A DNA stretch of 64,000 nucleotides from JASKKU01 sp964416905. GTDB taxonomy: Archaea > Nanobdellota > Nanobdellia > Woesearchaeales > JASKKU01. Below are positions 8,932 through 17,210 of the stretch, in pieces. Location: positions 117,716-181,715 of the forward strand of contig CAYQFL010000001.1 in assembly GCA_964416905.1 (NCBI GenBank), written 5' to 3'. The notes beneath the pieces were generated by a model. That model had not been told where the DNA came from. It saw nothing but the letters and a program-made list of their open reading frames with translations, and ran no database searches. Each line of letters starts with the position of its first letter. The stretch's first letter is position 1. The translations under genes and the position numbers were made by a program.

Positions 8932-10272
8932 TTACAAAACTTCCGCTCTTAAATCAAAGCAGGTTGTTTTAACGACCTTAACCTTAATTCGTTTACCTAA
9001 GAAAGAATTAGCAGTTTCATTAAATGTAACATCTTTTAACTCATCAGATTTAAGTTTATCAAAATCTTTAATCACAATCTGCTTATAGTAATCGTTCCTT
9101 GCAATGAGAGAGTTGTTTTTACCAACCTCATCAATCAGAGCATAACCTTGCCAGCCAAGCCATTTCTTTTGATTTCTGAAGCTGTATTCTCTAAATAGAG
9201 TTCTAATTTTTTTCGCTCTTTGTATCGGTACTTGATTATACAAAGGCTTAAGCTCAGCAGCTTTAGTTCCAGGTCTTGGCCAAAATCTTGAGATATTCAA
9301 AATCTCTGGTTGAAACGTTTCAACAAACTTAAAGGTTTCATCGAAATCTTCTTCACACTCCGTTGGAAAACCGCAGATAACATCTGTGCTTATAGTTAAT
9401 TTTTCATCAAAAGCTCTAATCTTTGAGAACAAATCATAAATTGTCTTTGAATCATAAAGTCTGTTCATATCTCTAAGAACCTTATCGCTAGCTGACTGAA
9501 TAGGTATGTGCAAAAACCTGAAAATTCTATCGTCATTAGCCATAAGTTCTAGAATGTCATCAATAATCTTCTCAGCATGATTTGGATTCATCATCCCAAG
9601 TCTTATTTTGAAATCTTTTGGAATAGCCAATATATCTTTCAAAAGATGAGGCAAAAGATATTTTTCACCTTTGAGGTCATAACCATAAGCGCCAGAATCT
9701 TGAGAAGTAATCCAAATTTCTTTAACGCCTTTAGACAAAAAATTCTCAATCTGTGAAAGGATTCTATCTGGCGGATAGGAAAGCAAATTTCCTCTCGAGA
9801 ACTTGGTTTTACAGTAAGTACAGTTACCTAAACAACCTTCGTTTATTGGAACTATGCCTATAACACTATCTGGTAGAAGTTCAAAATCGTGATAGCTTTT
9901 ATTTATGGAATCATTGATTACAAGAACTTTGCCTTTCGCTAAAGCATCAAGAATTTCAATTACTTTATCAACATCCCTCACGCCTAAAACAGGAATTCCT
10001 TGTTCAACAAGTTTTTCTACAGCAAGTTTATCAGCTTGTGGAACGCAACCTGCTGCAACGACTTTTTTACCGAGTTTCTTTGATTCCCTTATTGTCTTCC
10101 AAAACTTAGTTTCAGCATTCTGCTTTACCGTGCAAGAATTGATAATAACTACGTCACTATCCTCGATATTGTTTACTAAAGTATAGTTCTTAGAATTATG
10201 AATTAAGGTTTCCATAAGATGCGAATCCGCTAGGTTTGCACTGCATCCAAAAGTCTTAACAAAAACCTTCAT
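8932..10272 (-). CDS. tRNA-t6A37 methylthiotransferase (e-MtaB/CDKAL1 type)
   Basis: This 446-residue radical SAM enzyme is expected to convert t6A37 to ms2t6A37 in tRNAs that read ANN codons. It has the UPF0004 domain with cluster cysteines C10, C47 and C76 (FGCSANLADSHLM, NSCTVK, AGCVPQ), the radical SAM CxxxCxxC at 147-154 (CLGNCTYC), and a C-terminal TRAM-like domain (about 380-446). The SANLADS N-terminus fits the archaeal/eukaryotic MtaB subgroup rather than bacterial MiaB. It is the first of two adjacent tRNA-modification genes, but a 97-nt gap separates it from TYW1, so cotranscription is uncertain. Confidence 0.9.
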   Translation of the reverse strand: MKVFVKTFGCSANLADSHLMETLIHNSKNYTLVNNIEDSDVVIINSCTVKQNAETKFWKTIRESKKLGKKVVAAGCVPQADKLAVEKLVEQGIPVLGVRDVDKVIEILDALAKGKVLVINDSINKSYHDFELLPDSVIGIVPINEGCLGNCTYCKTKFSRGNLLSYPPDRILSQIENFLSKGVKEIWITSQDSGAYGYDLKGEKYLLPHLLKDILAIPKDFKIRLGMMNPNHAEKIIDDILELMANDDRIFRFLHIPIQSASDKVLRDMNRLYDSKTIYDLFSKIRAFDEKLTISTDVICGFPTECEEDFDETFKFVETFQPEILNISRFWPRPGTKAAELKPLYNQVPIQRAKKIRTLFREYSFRNQKKWLGWQGYALIDEVGKNNSLIARNDYYKQIVIKDFDKLKSDELKDVTFNETANSFLGKRIKVKVVKTTCFDLRAEVL

Positions 10273-10369
10273 AAAAACAAAGAAAAGAAGTTAGTTTTTA
10301 ATCTTTTTTATATATGTAAAAACGTCTAAAAAGATATGATGATAAAAATAAGATATCTCTAAAAATCAA

Positions 10370-11335
10370 CTAATTAAGTTCAAGAAATCTTTTTGGTAAA
10401 TCCTCTTCTTTCATCAAAAGAACAACCCTGGATTCCTTCTTTTCATCAACAACCTTCCAATCACAGAATTGAGCAATTTTTTCACTAAACTCTTTGACTT
10501 CTTCATGTAAGGGCATATTCTCTTTTTTTAACCTTTTAACAGAATCACCCACATGCATGTATGCTTTAACCTCAACAAATAGAGGATTCGCTTTCTTAAT
10601 CAATTCAGCATACTGTTCAGGAAAAACATCGTTAATACCTTTTATGAGAGTTATCCTTAAACAGGTTCTAACACCTTCATCCCTCTTCTCAGCAATTACT
10701 GACAAGGTTTCATTAAAGATAGACCATGCATCTTTAACTTTTGGTCTATCAATTTTCAAATAAAGCTCCTCATTTGGCGCGTCAACTGAAACATAGAGCT
10801 GTGTTGGTTTTATTTTCTTTAAGACCTCGGGCCTTAATCCGTTTGTAACAACAAAAGTTGTGATTCCTCTTTTATGCAAATTCTCAATGAATTCATTGAG
10901 ATATGGATACAAAGTCGGTTCTCCTGTCAAAGAAATCGCGAAATGTTTAGGATCTTGTGCTTCCTTAAGTTTTTCTCGATTAACCTTTTTATTACCCCCA
11001 AATCCTGAAAGCAATTCTCTTTGTTTTAAAATAGATTCATCAATTATCTTTTCTGGGTCATCAGCAATATCTTTTGCTATTTCTTGAAATCCTTCAGTAT
11101 CGGTAAAACTCCTCCAGCAAAAAATGCAGGAGTTTTGACAGAAATTAACTGATGGACTCATCTGACAGCATCTATGACTTTGAATTCCATAAAACGTCTG
11201 CTTATAACAAACATCTTCATCCAAAAGAGATTTTTTTGTCCAGGTACATATCTTAACAGCGGTATTTCTACCTGAAAAGCGGTATTGTTGCTTTTCCAAT
11301 CGTTTCCTGACATTCTCCATATCAAAGTTTTGCAT
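10370..11335 (-). CDS. taw1: 4-demethylwyosine synthase TYW1 (Taw1)
   Basis: This 321-residue radical SAM enzyme makes 4-demethylwyosine from m1G37 of tRNA-Phe and pyruvate. The auxiliary cluster cysteines have exact C-x12-C-x12-C spacing (C30, C43, C56), and the SAM cluster motif is CQNSCIFC (66-73). LTGEPTLYPY and TFVVTNG are further family signatures. The length equals that of typical archaeal TYW1, which lacks the flavodoxin domain of the eukaryotic form. The start is ATG 11335; Met5 is a possible alternative. The upstream region to 11503 is divergent promoter space shared with the cysteine-rich gene family. Confidence 0.95.
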   Translation of the reverse strand: MQNFDMENVRKRLEKQQYRFSGRNTAVKICTWTKKSLLDEDVCYKQTFYGIQSHRCCQMSPSVNFCQNSCIFCWRSFTDTEGFQEIAKDIADDPEKIIDESILKQRELLSGFGGNKKVNREKLKEAQDPKHFAISLTGEPTLYPYLNEFIENLHKRGITTFVVTNGLRPEVLKKIKPTQLYVSVDAPNEELYLKIDRPKVKDAWSIFNETLSVIAEKRDEGVRTCLRITLIKGINDVFPEQYAELIKKANPLFVEVKAYMHVGDSVKRLKKENMPLHEEVKEFSEKIAQFCDWKVVDEKKESRVVLLMKEEDLPKRFLELN

Positions 11336-11503
11336 AAATCATAAAGGTAGAAGAATCTTATTTAAATGTATTTCCAAAAGTGTGTTAAAAAGTATTATGA
11401 CACGCATTTCAACTAGTTCTTTTCAAAAAATCAAAAATAAAAGTGAAAATTTTATAAATGAAATTCCTCAAATTAAGACTATTCAAAAACTGAGGCTTGT
11501 AGA
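11336..11503. promoter_or_regulatory. Divergent promoter region between taw1 and the cysteine-rich gene trio
   Basis: This 168-bp non-coding stretch holds a TATA-like AATTTTATAAATG at about 11447-11459, about 50 nt before the ATG at 11504. That predicts a leader of roughly 25 nt carrying GAGG. On the complement, ATTTAAATAAG (about 11357-11367) is a plausible box for taw1. No hairpin or repeat of note was seen. Confidence 0.4.
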
Positions 11504-14500
11504 ATGAGATTTTCAATTTCCAATCGAACTAATAAATTTTTGTTGTTAGCAAGTTCTGTTACACTGCTATTTCTTTTAATAAGCATAATTGGAGATTTAA
11601 CAATTGTGTCTGCAGCCGATGATAATGAGTGTGGTTGCCCTGACCCTAAAGAACGTAGTCGATGTAACGAAGATTTTACTATGGTAATTACAGAACATTA
11701 TTTTTGTGAAGATGGCGAGTGTAAAATGCAGGAGTTTAGTTCAGTTTGTGCTGATTCAAGTTATTGTGATGATAATGAACTTGTATATGTTGAAAGTGTT
11801 TGTGTTGCGCCAGAGTATGGAGTAGCATACTGTGACCTCAAAGAAACACGAACATCTTGTGGTTCAAATGCAAGATGCATAGTTGATAAATGTATCAAAG
11901 AACAAGACTATGAAGATTATGATTGTAAGGGTGACAATATAATTAAACGTATAGGTGTATGCTATGATGCTAATGAAGATGGTGACTGTAGAGATCCTGG
12001 TGAAGTAGATATTGAAAGAGAAGTGTTTGTGAAGGATTGTAACGACTATAATGGTTGGTACTGTTCTGGGGAAACTGGTCAAGAGTATCGAGATTATACT
12101 TGCAAAGCTGGATCCTGTACTTCTTATGAAGTTACTGACACAAGAAGTTGCCCTTCATCAGCACCTTTCTGTTGCAATAGCGATAACGCTTGTCACCAAT
12201 GTTGCAAAACAGATGATTGTCATGAGATCTTTGGACTAAATTACTTCTGCAATTCAATCACAAACCAATGTCAATGCTCTCCTGAAGATAAAGAAGAATT
12301 GGGTGCGGAATGTGGCCCTAATGGTTGCGATCCGCAAGGGTTTGGACTCTGTGATTCCGGTAAAGAATGTGTTGGAAACTTCTGTGTTGATAAAAAAGAC
12401 TTTAGAACAATTGTAGGTTATCTAAAAGTCATAGGACATAATGATAAGGAAATTCTTGTGGAATTAATCCCTTATGATTCTTATCAAGAATCTACTGCAG
12501 GCCAGTACTGCTCAAAATTAAACGAATGGTTCTTTGGAAACCAAAAATGTAAAGGTAAGGGATACAACGAATGTGGTGGCATTCCAGGCAACGATGATAT
12601 TGTTAATTTTCAAGTTTCAAATTATGAACTAAAAGATCAGAGTGTTATAATAAACTGTAATCAGAGAGGCCCAATAGACGGATGGTGTGATGGCTCTTCA
12701 AGCACTCCCGATTCTCTAACAATCAAATTGTGTGACCCAAAAAGCAACGTTCCGTGCGATTCTTCAACATATCATATAAATTTAGAGAAACTAGGACTAG
12801 ATATAAACTGTGTTTATCTTGACGAGGAAAAGGAGAGCGACAAAAATTGTGAGTCTGAAAGCAAACTAATTCTAAGAGCAGCTAACAATTATGAAACTTG
12901 TGATGATTCTGGAGAAGATGTTTGCATCATGGGCAGATGCGTGAAATACGTATGCTATCATAATAACAGAATAGATGGCAGCGAAAGCTGTGACCCTGTA
13001 GCGCCACAAACATATAACGCTTCTGGAACCATAGTCACAGAGGACGACATTACATGCTCATTACTTTGGATGAACCCAAAAGATAACGATCTTTCCTTAA
13101 AACCATCGTGCCTAAAAAGTTGCGTGATTAACACTCGAAACTGCGAGCAATTATCTAGTTTATGCGGGAACTACAAATTAGATTCAAAGGAGAATTATGA
13201 CGAACTTTGCGATATAAGAGAAGAACCTTTAATAACAAAATACCTAAATGGTAATGAAATTGAAATAACAGCACAATTTAAAGATAAACATAGTTGTGCT
13301 GAAAAAGAAGGTTACATTGGTGATGCCAGCCTGCTTTCATGCAAAGGTTGTTTAGCCATAGATTATGAGAATTGTGAACAAGAAGCCATCAGTGGAGAGG
13401 ATAAAACTGAAAAAACTTGTAATGATGGTTTAAACGAAGATTACTGGTATGACCTTTTCATTCCTGAAGGGGCGGATAGATCTGAATATATTATAGATAA
13501 TTATCTTAATGAATTTGGTTATTTTGATAAGGAGAAACTTAAGTTTGACACAAGCAAATGTTTTAATGAAACAAATTGCTTTGATTGCTATGATATTGAT
13601 TGTGATGGCAAAGAGGCTATCGATGGAAAACTTTGCAATTTCAAAACTGAAAGAATGTGTAATGATAATTTTGACAACGATGGTGATGGTTTAATAGATA
13701 GTGAAGATAACGACTGCAATTCAGAGGGATATAACCCCGAATTATCCTTAAAAGGATTTTGTAGTAGTACAAAACAATGTTTTGATGATGATTTCAACGA
13801 ATGCCTGCCTGAGGGTTATAAACAATCAGTAAATAATAAAATAGTAATCTGTAGTGCTGGTAGATGGATTTCAGCAATAAAAGCAGAAGCTAACTTACTT
13901 TATGAAAACGCCATAAATAAACAAAAGTTCACATTATACTGTAATGATTTTGGTGACGCCTTTGAAGATAATCAAGGGTATGTAATTTCATTAGAAAGTA
14001 AGCTTCCGAGCGGAGATGTGCAGGTTGGCGATTTTATGAAATCTTACGGGAGCTTTTATGGCAAGTTCTGCGCGTTCAAAAGCAATGAAGATTATGCTAT
14101 TTCAACAAGGATTAAAGGACTAGAAAATGATCCTTCAAGATTAGCATTTGCAATGCAGTTGTTCTCAACGAATCCTTCATGTTGCAATGGAATTAATGAT
14201 GATTCCACAACAAAAATCTCTAAGTGCGATGAAAACATTTCAATAAACAAGAAGTATGGAATTGTAATAAAAACAAACGAAGATATTGATGGAAAAGAAC
14301 TTTTAAAGACAGAAGCTATCAATGAAAAGATAAAAGCATTAAAAGATTATCTATCAATAATAGGAATTAACAATTTCGCGAGTGATAACCTTTGGAGAGG
14401 TTCGTTAACAGAAGCGCTTGCTTGGAAGAAATCTGGTGAAAAAGAATTATTTGGGATCGTTGAAAATATCAACGGCACAATTTATGCAGTGGTCCTACTT

Positions 14501-14719
14501 ACAAATGTAGGTACCAGTTTTGAGGATTCCTGTAGCATTATAAATTCTGAACAAACAATTAAAATCGGAGAGAATCTTGCAGGAATATGTCAAAATGTAA
14601 ACGACGATGACTTCATAATTCACTGGGCAATTCATAAAGAGGTGCCTAATAAAGAAAACCTTATTAAAATCTCTTTAGACAGGTTTGATACATTAGTAAA
14701 ATCTATAAAGATAAATTAA
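11504..14719 (+). CDS. Cysteine-rich secreted protein, paralogue 1 (longest)
   Basis: This 1071-residue protein belongs to no recognised family. A signal peptide (hydrophobic about 12-33, likely cut after VSAA) leads into a unique cysteine-rich region (about 40-300, with pairs such as CCNSDNACHQCC). A part shared with the next two genes follows: GYL/GYI start (about 305), the SCDP/LCDP segment, CAEKEGYIGDASLL, LNEDYWYDLF, and the calcium-loop-like DNFDNDGDGLIDSEDNDC near 720-737. It ends in a cysteine-poorer C-terminal domain (about 790-1071) without a membrane anchor. The D-x-D-x-D-G loop resembles thrombospondin type 3 or EF-hand-like Ca sites. It is the first gene of a three-gene tandem array, spaced 18 and 34 nt, so one operon is likely. 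Confidence 0.7.
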   Translation: MRFSISNRTNKFLLLASSVTLLFLLISIIGDLTIVSAADDNECGCPDPKERSRCNEDFTMVITEHYFCEDGECKMQEFSSVCADSSYCDDNELVYVESVCVAPEYGVAYCDLKETRTSCGSNARCIVDKCIKEQDYEDYDCKGDNIIKRIGVCYDANEDGDCRDPGEVDIEREVFVKDCNDYNGWYCSGETGQEYRDYTCKAGSCTSYEVTDTRSCPSSAPFCCNSDNACHQCCKTDDCHEIFGLNYFCNSITNQCQCSPEDKEELGAECGPNGCDPQGFGLCDSGKECVGNFCVDKKDFRTIVGYLKVIGHNDKEILVELIPYDSYQESTAGQYCSKLNEWFFGNQKCKGKGYNECGGIPGNDDIVNFQVSNYELKDQSVIINCNQRGPIDGWCDGSSSTPDSLTIKLCDPKSNVPCDSSTYHINLEKLGLDINCVYLDEEKESDKNCESESKLILRAANNYETCDDSGEDVCIMGRCVKYVCYHNNRIDGSESCDPVAPQTYNASGTIVTEDDITCSLLWMNPKDNDLSLKPSCLKSCVINTRNCEQLSSLCGNYKLDSKENYDELCDIREEPLITKYLNGNEIEITAQFKDKHSCAEKEGYIGDASLLSCKGCLAIDYENCEQEAISGEDKTEKTCNDGLNEDYWYDLFIPEGADRSEYIIDNYLNEFGYFDKEKLKFDTSKCFNETNCFDCYDIDCDGKEAIDGKLCNFKTERMCNDNFDNDGDGLIDSEDNDCNSEGYNPELSLKGFCSSTKQCFDDDFNECLPEGYKQSVNNKIVICSAGRWISAIKAEANLLYENAINKQKFTLYCNDFGDAFEDNQGYVISLESKLPSGDVQVGDFMKSYGSFYGKFCAFKSNEDYAISTRIKGLENDPSRLAFAMQLFSTNPSCCNGINDDSTTKISKCDENISINKKYGIVIKTNEDIDGKELLKTEAINEKIKALKDYLSIIGINNFASDNLWRGSLTEALAWKKSGEKELFGIVENINGTIYAVVLLTNVGTSFEDSCSIINSEQTIKIGENLAGICQNVNDDDFIIHWAIHKEVPNKENLIKISLDRFDTLVKSIKIN

Positions 14720-14737
14720 AAAAGATGTGGTGAACCC

Positions 14738-17176
14738 ATGGGATTTTTTGAAAAAAGCTCAATTTTTACAAAAGGTATAATGCCTAAAGTGTTTAAGCTT
14801 TCTTTGATTATAGCAATAATTGCTATTAGCTTGCTAATTACAAGTTGCGGTGATGACGATTCTGATGCCGCCAGTGAACCTGACGAAGACAAGATAAATA
14901 AAAACCTGTTTCTAGGTTATATTAATGTCAATTCAGATCAAGATAATGCTCTTGTAGATTATTCAATTATTGGTAACAAATACAACCTTGCTTCATCAAT
15001 TCAATTCTGCAAACTTGCTGACAACATTTATCATCGTGGTGCTTGCGCAGGTAAGGCATGGGATGAATGCGGTTTCTGGGATTTTAAAATGAGAGATTTC
15101 TTCTACTTCACACAACTTGATAATGAAACGGCAAAGGTTACTTGCTCTCAACGAGGCATATTTGATACTTGTTCTCCGTCCGATTATTCTTCAATAAATG
15201 CAAAAATCCGCTTATGTGATAGCAATGAAAGCGATAAAAATTGTACTGCAGGTATTAATGAAATTCTTATAGACCTCAATAAACAAGGTTATGATATAGA
15301 TTGTACACGGCTTTTTGCGTTAACTAGTGGAGCGGACTGTGCGCCTTCAGACTTCCTTATACTTTACCATGTTAATGACTTCCAACCATGCGATCCTTAC
15401 AATGATGAACTGGTATGTGTTTGGGGGAAATGTACAAAATATGTTTGTATCCCGAATAACAAGTTAGACCCTTACGAGCTTTGTGATCCTAAAGCACAAC
15501 TCTTTAATTTAAGCGGAAGAGAAGTATCTGGTACTGCGATTAGTTGCCAAGATTTCTCAGGGGTGCCAAGCACTGAAGGAGGAAAGCCTATTTGCAGAGA
15601 TGATTGCACACCAGATATCTCTGAATGCACCCTTGAGCCAGGTCAGGTGCTTTGCCAGAATAATGTGTTAGAAAGCTTTCCAGACGTGGGTTATACTGAA
15701 GTGTGTGAGTGGGGTAATGGAGAAGAGTATTATCTTCATCCAGATGGAACTCAAAAAGAGAAACAGTATATCTTCAAAACACAGAGTTTCTGTGCTCAAC
15801 AGGAAGGTTATATCGGCGATGCATCTAATTTAGAATGCGATGCTTGTACTGAAATAAACTATGACAATTGTCTAAGCGTTCAGCTCACAAAACCAAAAGA
15901 AGAAAACTGTGGTAACGGTTTAAATGACGATTACTGGTACGATCTTTACATCGAAGGAGACAATAGAACTGAGTATATCGCAGAGAATTATCTTGATGAA
16001 TATGGTTATTTTGAGGATTACAAGTTTGACACAACAAAATGCTTCAGTGAAACAAACTGCTCTGATTGCCATGATGTTGATTGTGATGGCAGAGTTACCT
16101 TCGGAAACAATTACTGTAACTTCAAAACTGAAAGAATGTGTAACGATAACTTTGACAACGATGGCGATGGCTTAATTGATGAACAAGATAGTGATTGCAG
16201 TTTTGAAAGATATAATCCAGATTTATCGCTAAAAGGATTATGCGATGCTGAAGAGAAATGTTTTGATGAAAGTGAACTTGAATGCATAGATGACTCAGCA
16301 GTATTTACAAAGAATAATAAGGCATTTATATGTAACGAAGGAAACTGGATTAACGAAATAAAACTTATCTCGGCCTTAAGTTATGCTAAATTAAAAAATC
16401 AACAATCCCTGGTACTTTATTGTAACGACCCCGCTGATTTCACAACTGGAAAAAGTTATGTAATCGAACTCAATTCTAAAATACGAGGTACTCAGGAGAC
16501 GGTTTCCGAGTTCATAGGAACACAAGAACAAGCTAATGCACTTTATGGAAAGTTCTGCGCTGCAAAAAGTGATGACGAATATCTTCTCGGAACGATTTTA
16601 AAAAACAAAAACGAAATACATCACAGCATTTTACTATTCTACCCACTTGGAACAATATGTGATGGAATTAACAAAGATGCTGAGCAACTTCAAAGATGCA
16701 ATAACACCCAAATGTTTATGAATTATAAAACAGGTATAGTATTAAAAACAAATATCTTTAGTAGTGATCAAGTAGAATTATTTAACGGAATTAATGAAAT
16801 CGATAACAAGATTAAAGAGTTAAAAAAGGCTGGCGGACAATACTTGGTGACCAATTCACTTGAAGATTTAGAGAAAACCGGAGATATTGAAGCATTTGCG
16901 TTGAAGAAAAATGAAGATAAAGAATTATTAGGTATTATCGCTAAAGTAAACTCAACTTGGTACTCTATTGTTTACATAAAAAATGTACCTTCATTTGCTG
17001 AAATTTGTAAATCTATGACTTTAAACATCGCAAGCGGAGATATGACCAGAACTGTCACTTGCAAGCAAGAAATAGGTACAAACAACTTTGTGATTGCATG
17101 GACAATACCTACAGAACAAACGTTAATCTATTCAAAAGCCAAATTCGACGAACTAGTTAAGGAAATAAGGATTTAG
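14738..17176 (+). CDS. Cysteine-rich secreted protein, paralogue 2, with lipobox-like leader
   Basis: This 812-residue paralogue of the genes on either side lacks the long unique N-terminal region of paralogue 1. Its leader ends LLITSCGDDDSD (Cys38), a lipobox-like site followed by an acidic linker, so this copy could be a membrane-anchored lipoprotein while the others look freely secreted. The shared architecture includes LGYINVN, CAQQEGYIGDAS, LNDDYWYDLY, the calcium-loop-like DNFDNDGDGLIDEQDSDC (about 469-486) and the C-terminal domain ending NNFVIAWTIP. GTGGTGA precedes the ATG. Two internal blocks are almost identical at DNA level to paralogue 3, which points to recent duplication or gene conversion. 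Confidence 0.7.
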   Translation: MGFFEKSSIFTKGIMPKVFKLSLIIAIIAISLLITSCGDDDSDAASEPDEDKINKNLFLGYINVNSDQDNALVDYSIIGNKYNLASSIQFCKLADNIYHRGACAGKAWDECGFWDFKMRDFFYFTQLDNETAKVTCSQRGIFDTCSPSDYSSINAKIRLCDSNESDKNCTAGINEILIDLNKQGYDIDCTRLFALTSGADCAPSDFLILYHVNDFQPCDPYNDELVCVWGKCTKYVCIPNNKLDPYELCDPKAQLFNLSGREVSGTAISCQDFSGVPSTEGGKPICRDDCTPDISECTLEPGQVLCQNNVLESFPDVGYTEVCEWGNGEEYYLHPDGTQKEKQYIFKTQSFCAQQEGYIGDASNLECDACTEINYDNCLSVQLTKPKEENCGNGLNDDYWYDLYIEGDNRTEYIAENYLDEYGYFEDYKFDTTKCFSETNCSDCHDVDCDGRVTFGNNYCNFKTERMCNDNFDNDGDGLIDEQDSDCSFERYNPDLSLKGLCDAEEKCFDESELECIDDSAVFTKNNKAFICNEGNWINEIKLISALSYAKLKNQQSLVLYCNDPADFTTGKSYVIELNSKIRGTQETVSEFIGTQEQANALYGKFCAAKSDDEYLLGTILKNKNEIHHSILLFYPLGTICDGINKDAEQLQRCNNTQMFMNYKTGIVLKTNIFSSDQVELFNGINEIDNKIKELKKAGGQYLVTNSLEDLEKTGDIEAFALKKNEDKELLGIIAKVNSTWYSIVYIKNVPSFAEICKSMTLNIASGDMTRTVTCKQEIGTNNFVIAWTIPTEQTLIYSKAKFDELVKEIRI

Positions 17177-17210
17177 TCGAAATTTTTAACTGCCTTTTTA
17201 GGTGAAAAAC

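Noticed and set aside
10332..10358. Inverted repeat AGATAT/ATATCT containing ATGATGA, considered as a C/D box RNA
   Set aside because: A box C-like sequence is present but no CUGA box D follows at the right distance, and the stem is short and AT-only. It is more likely promoter or terminator sequence between two genes.
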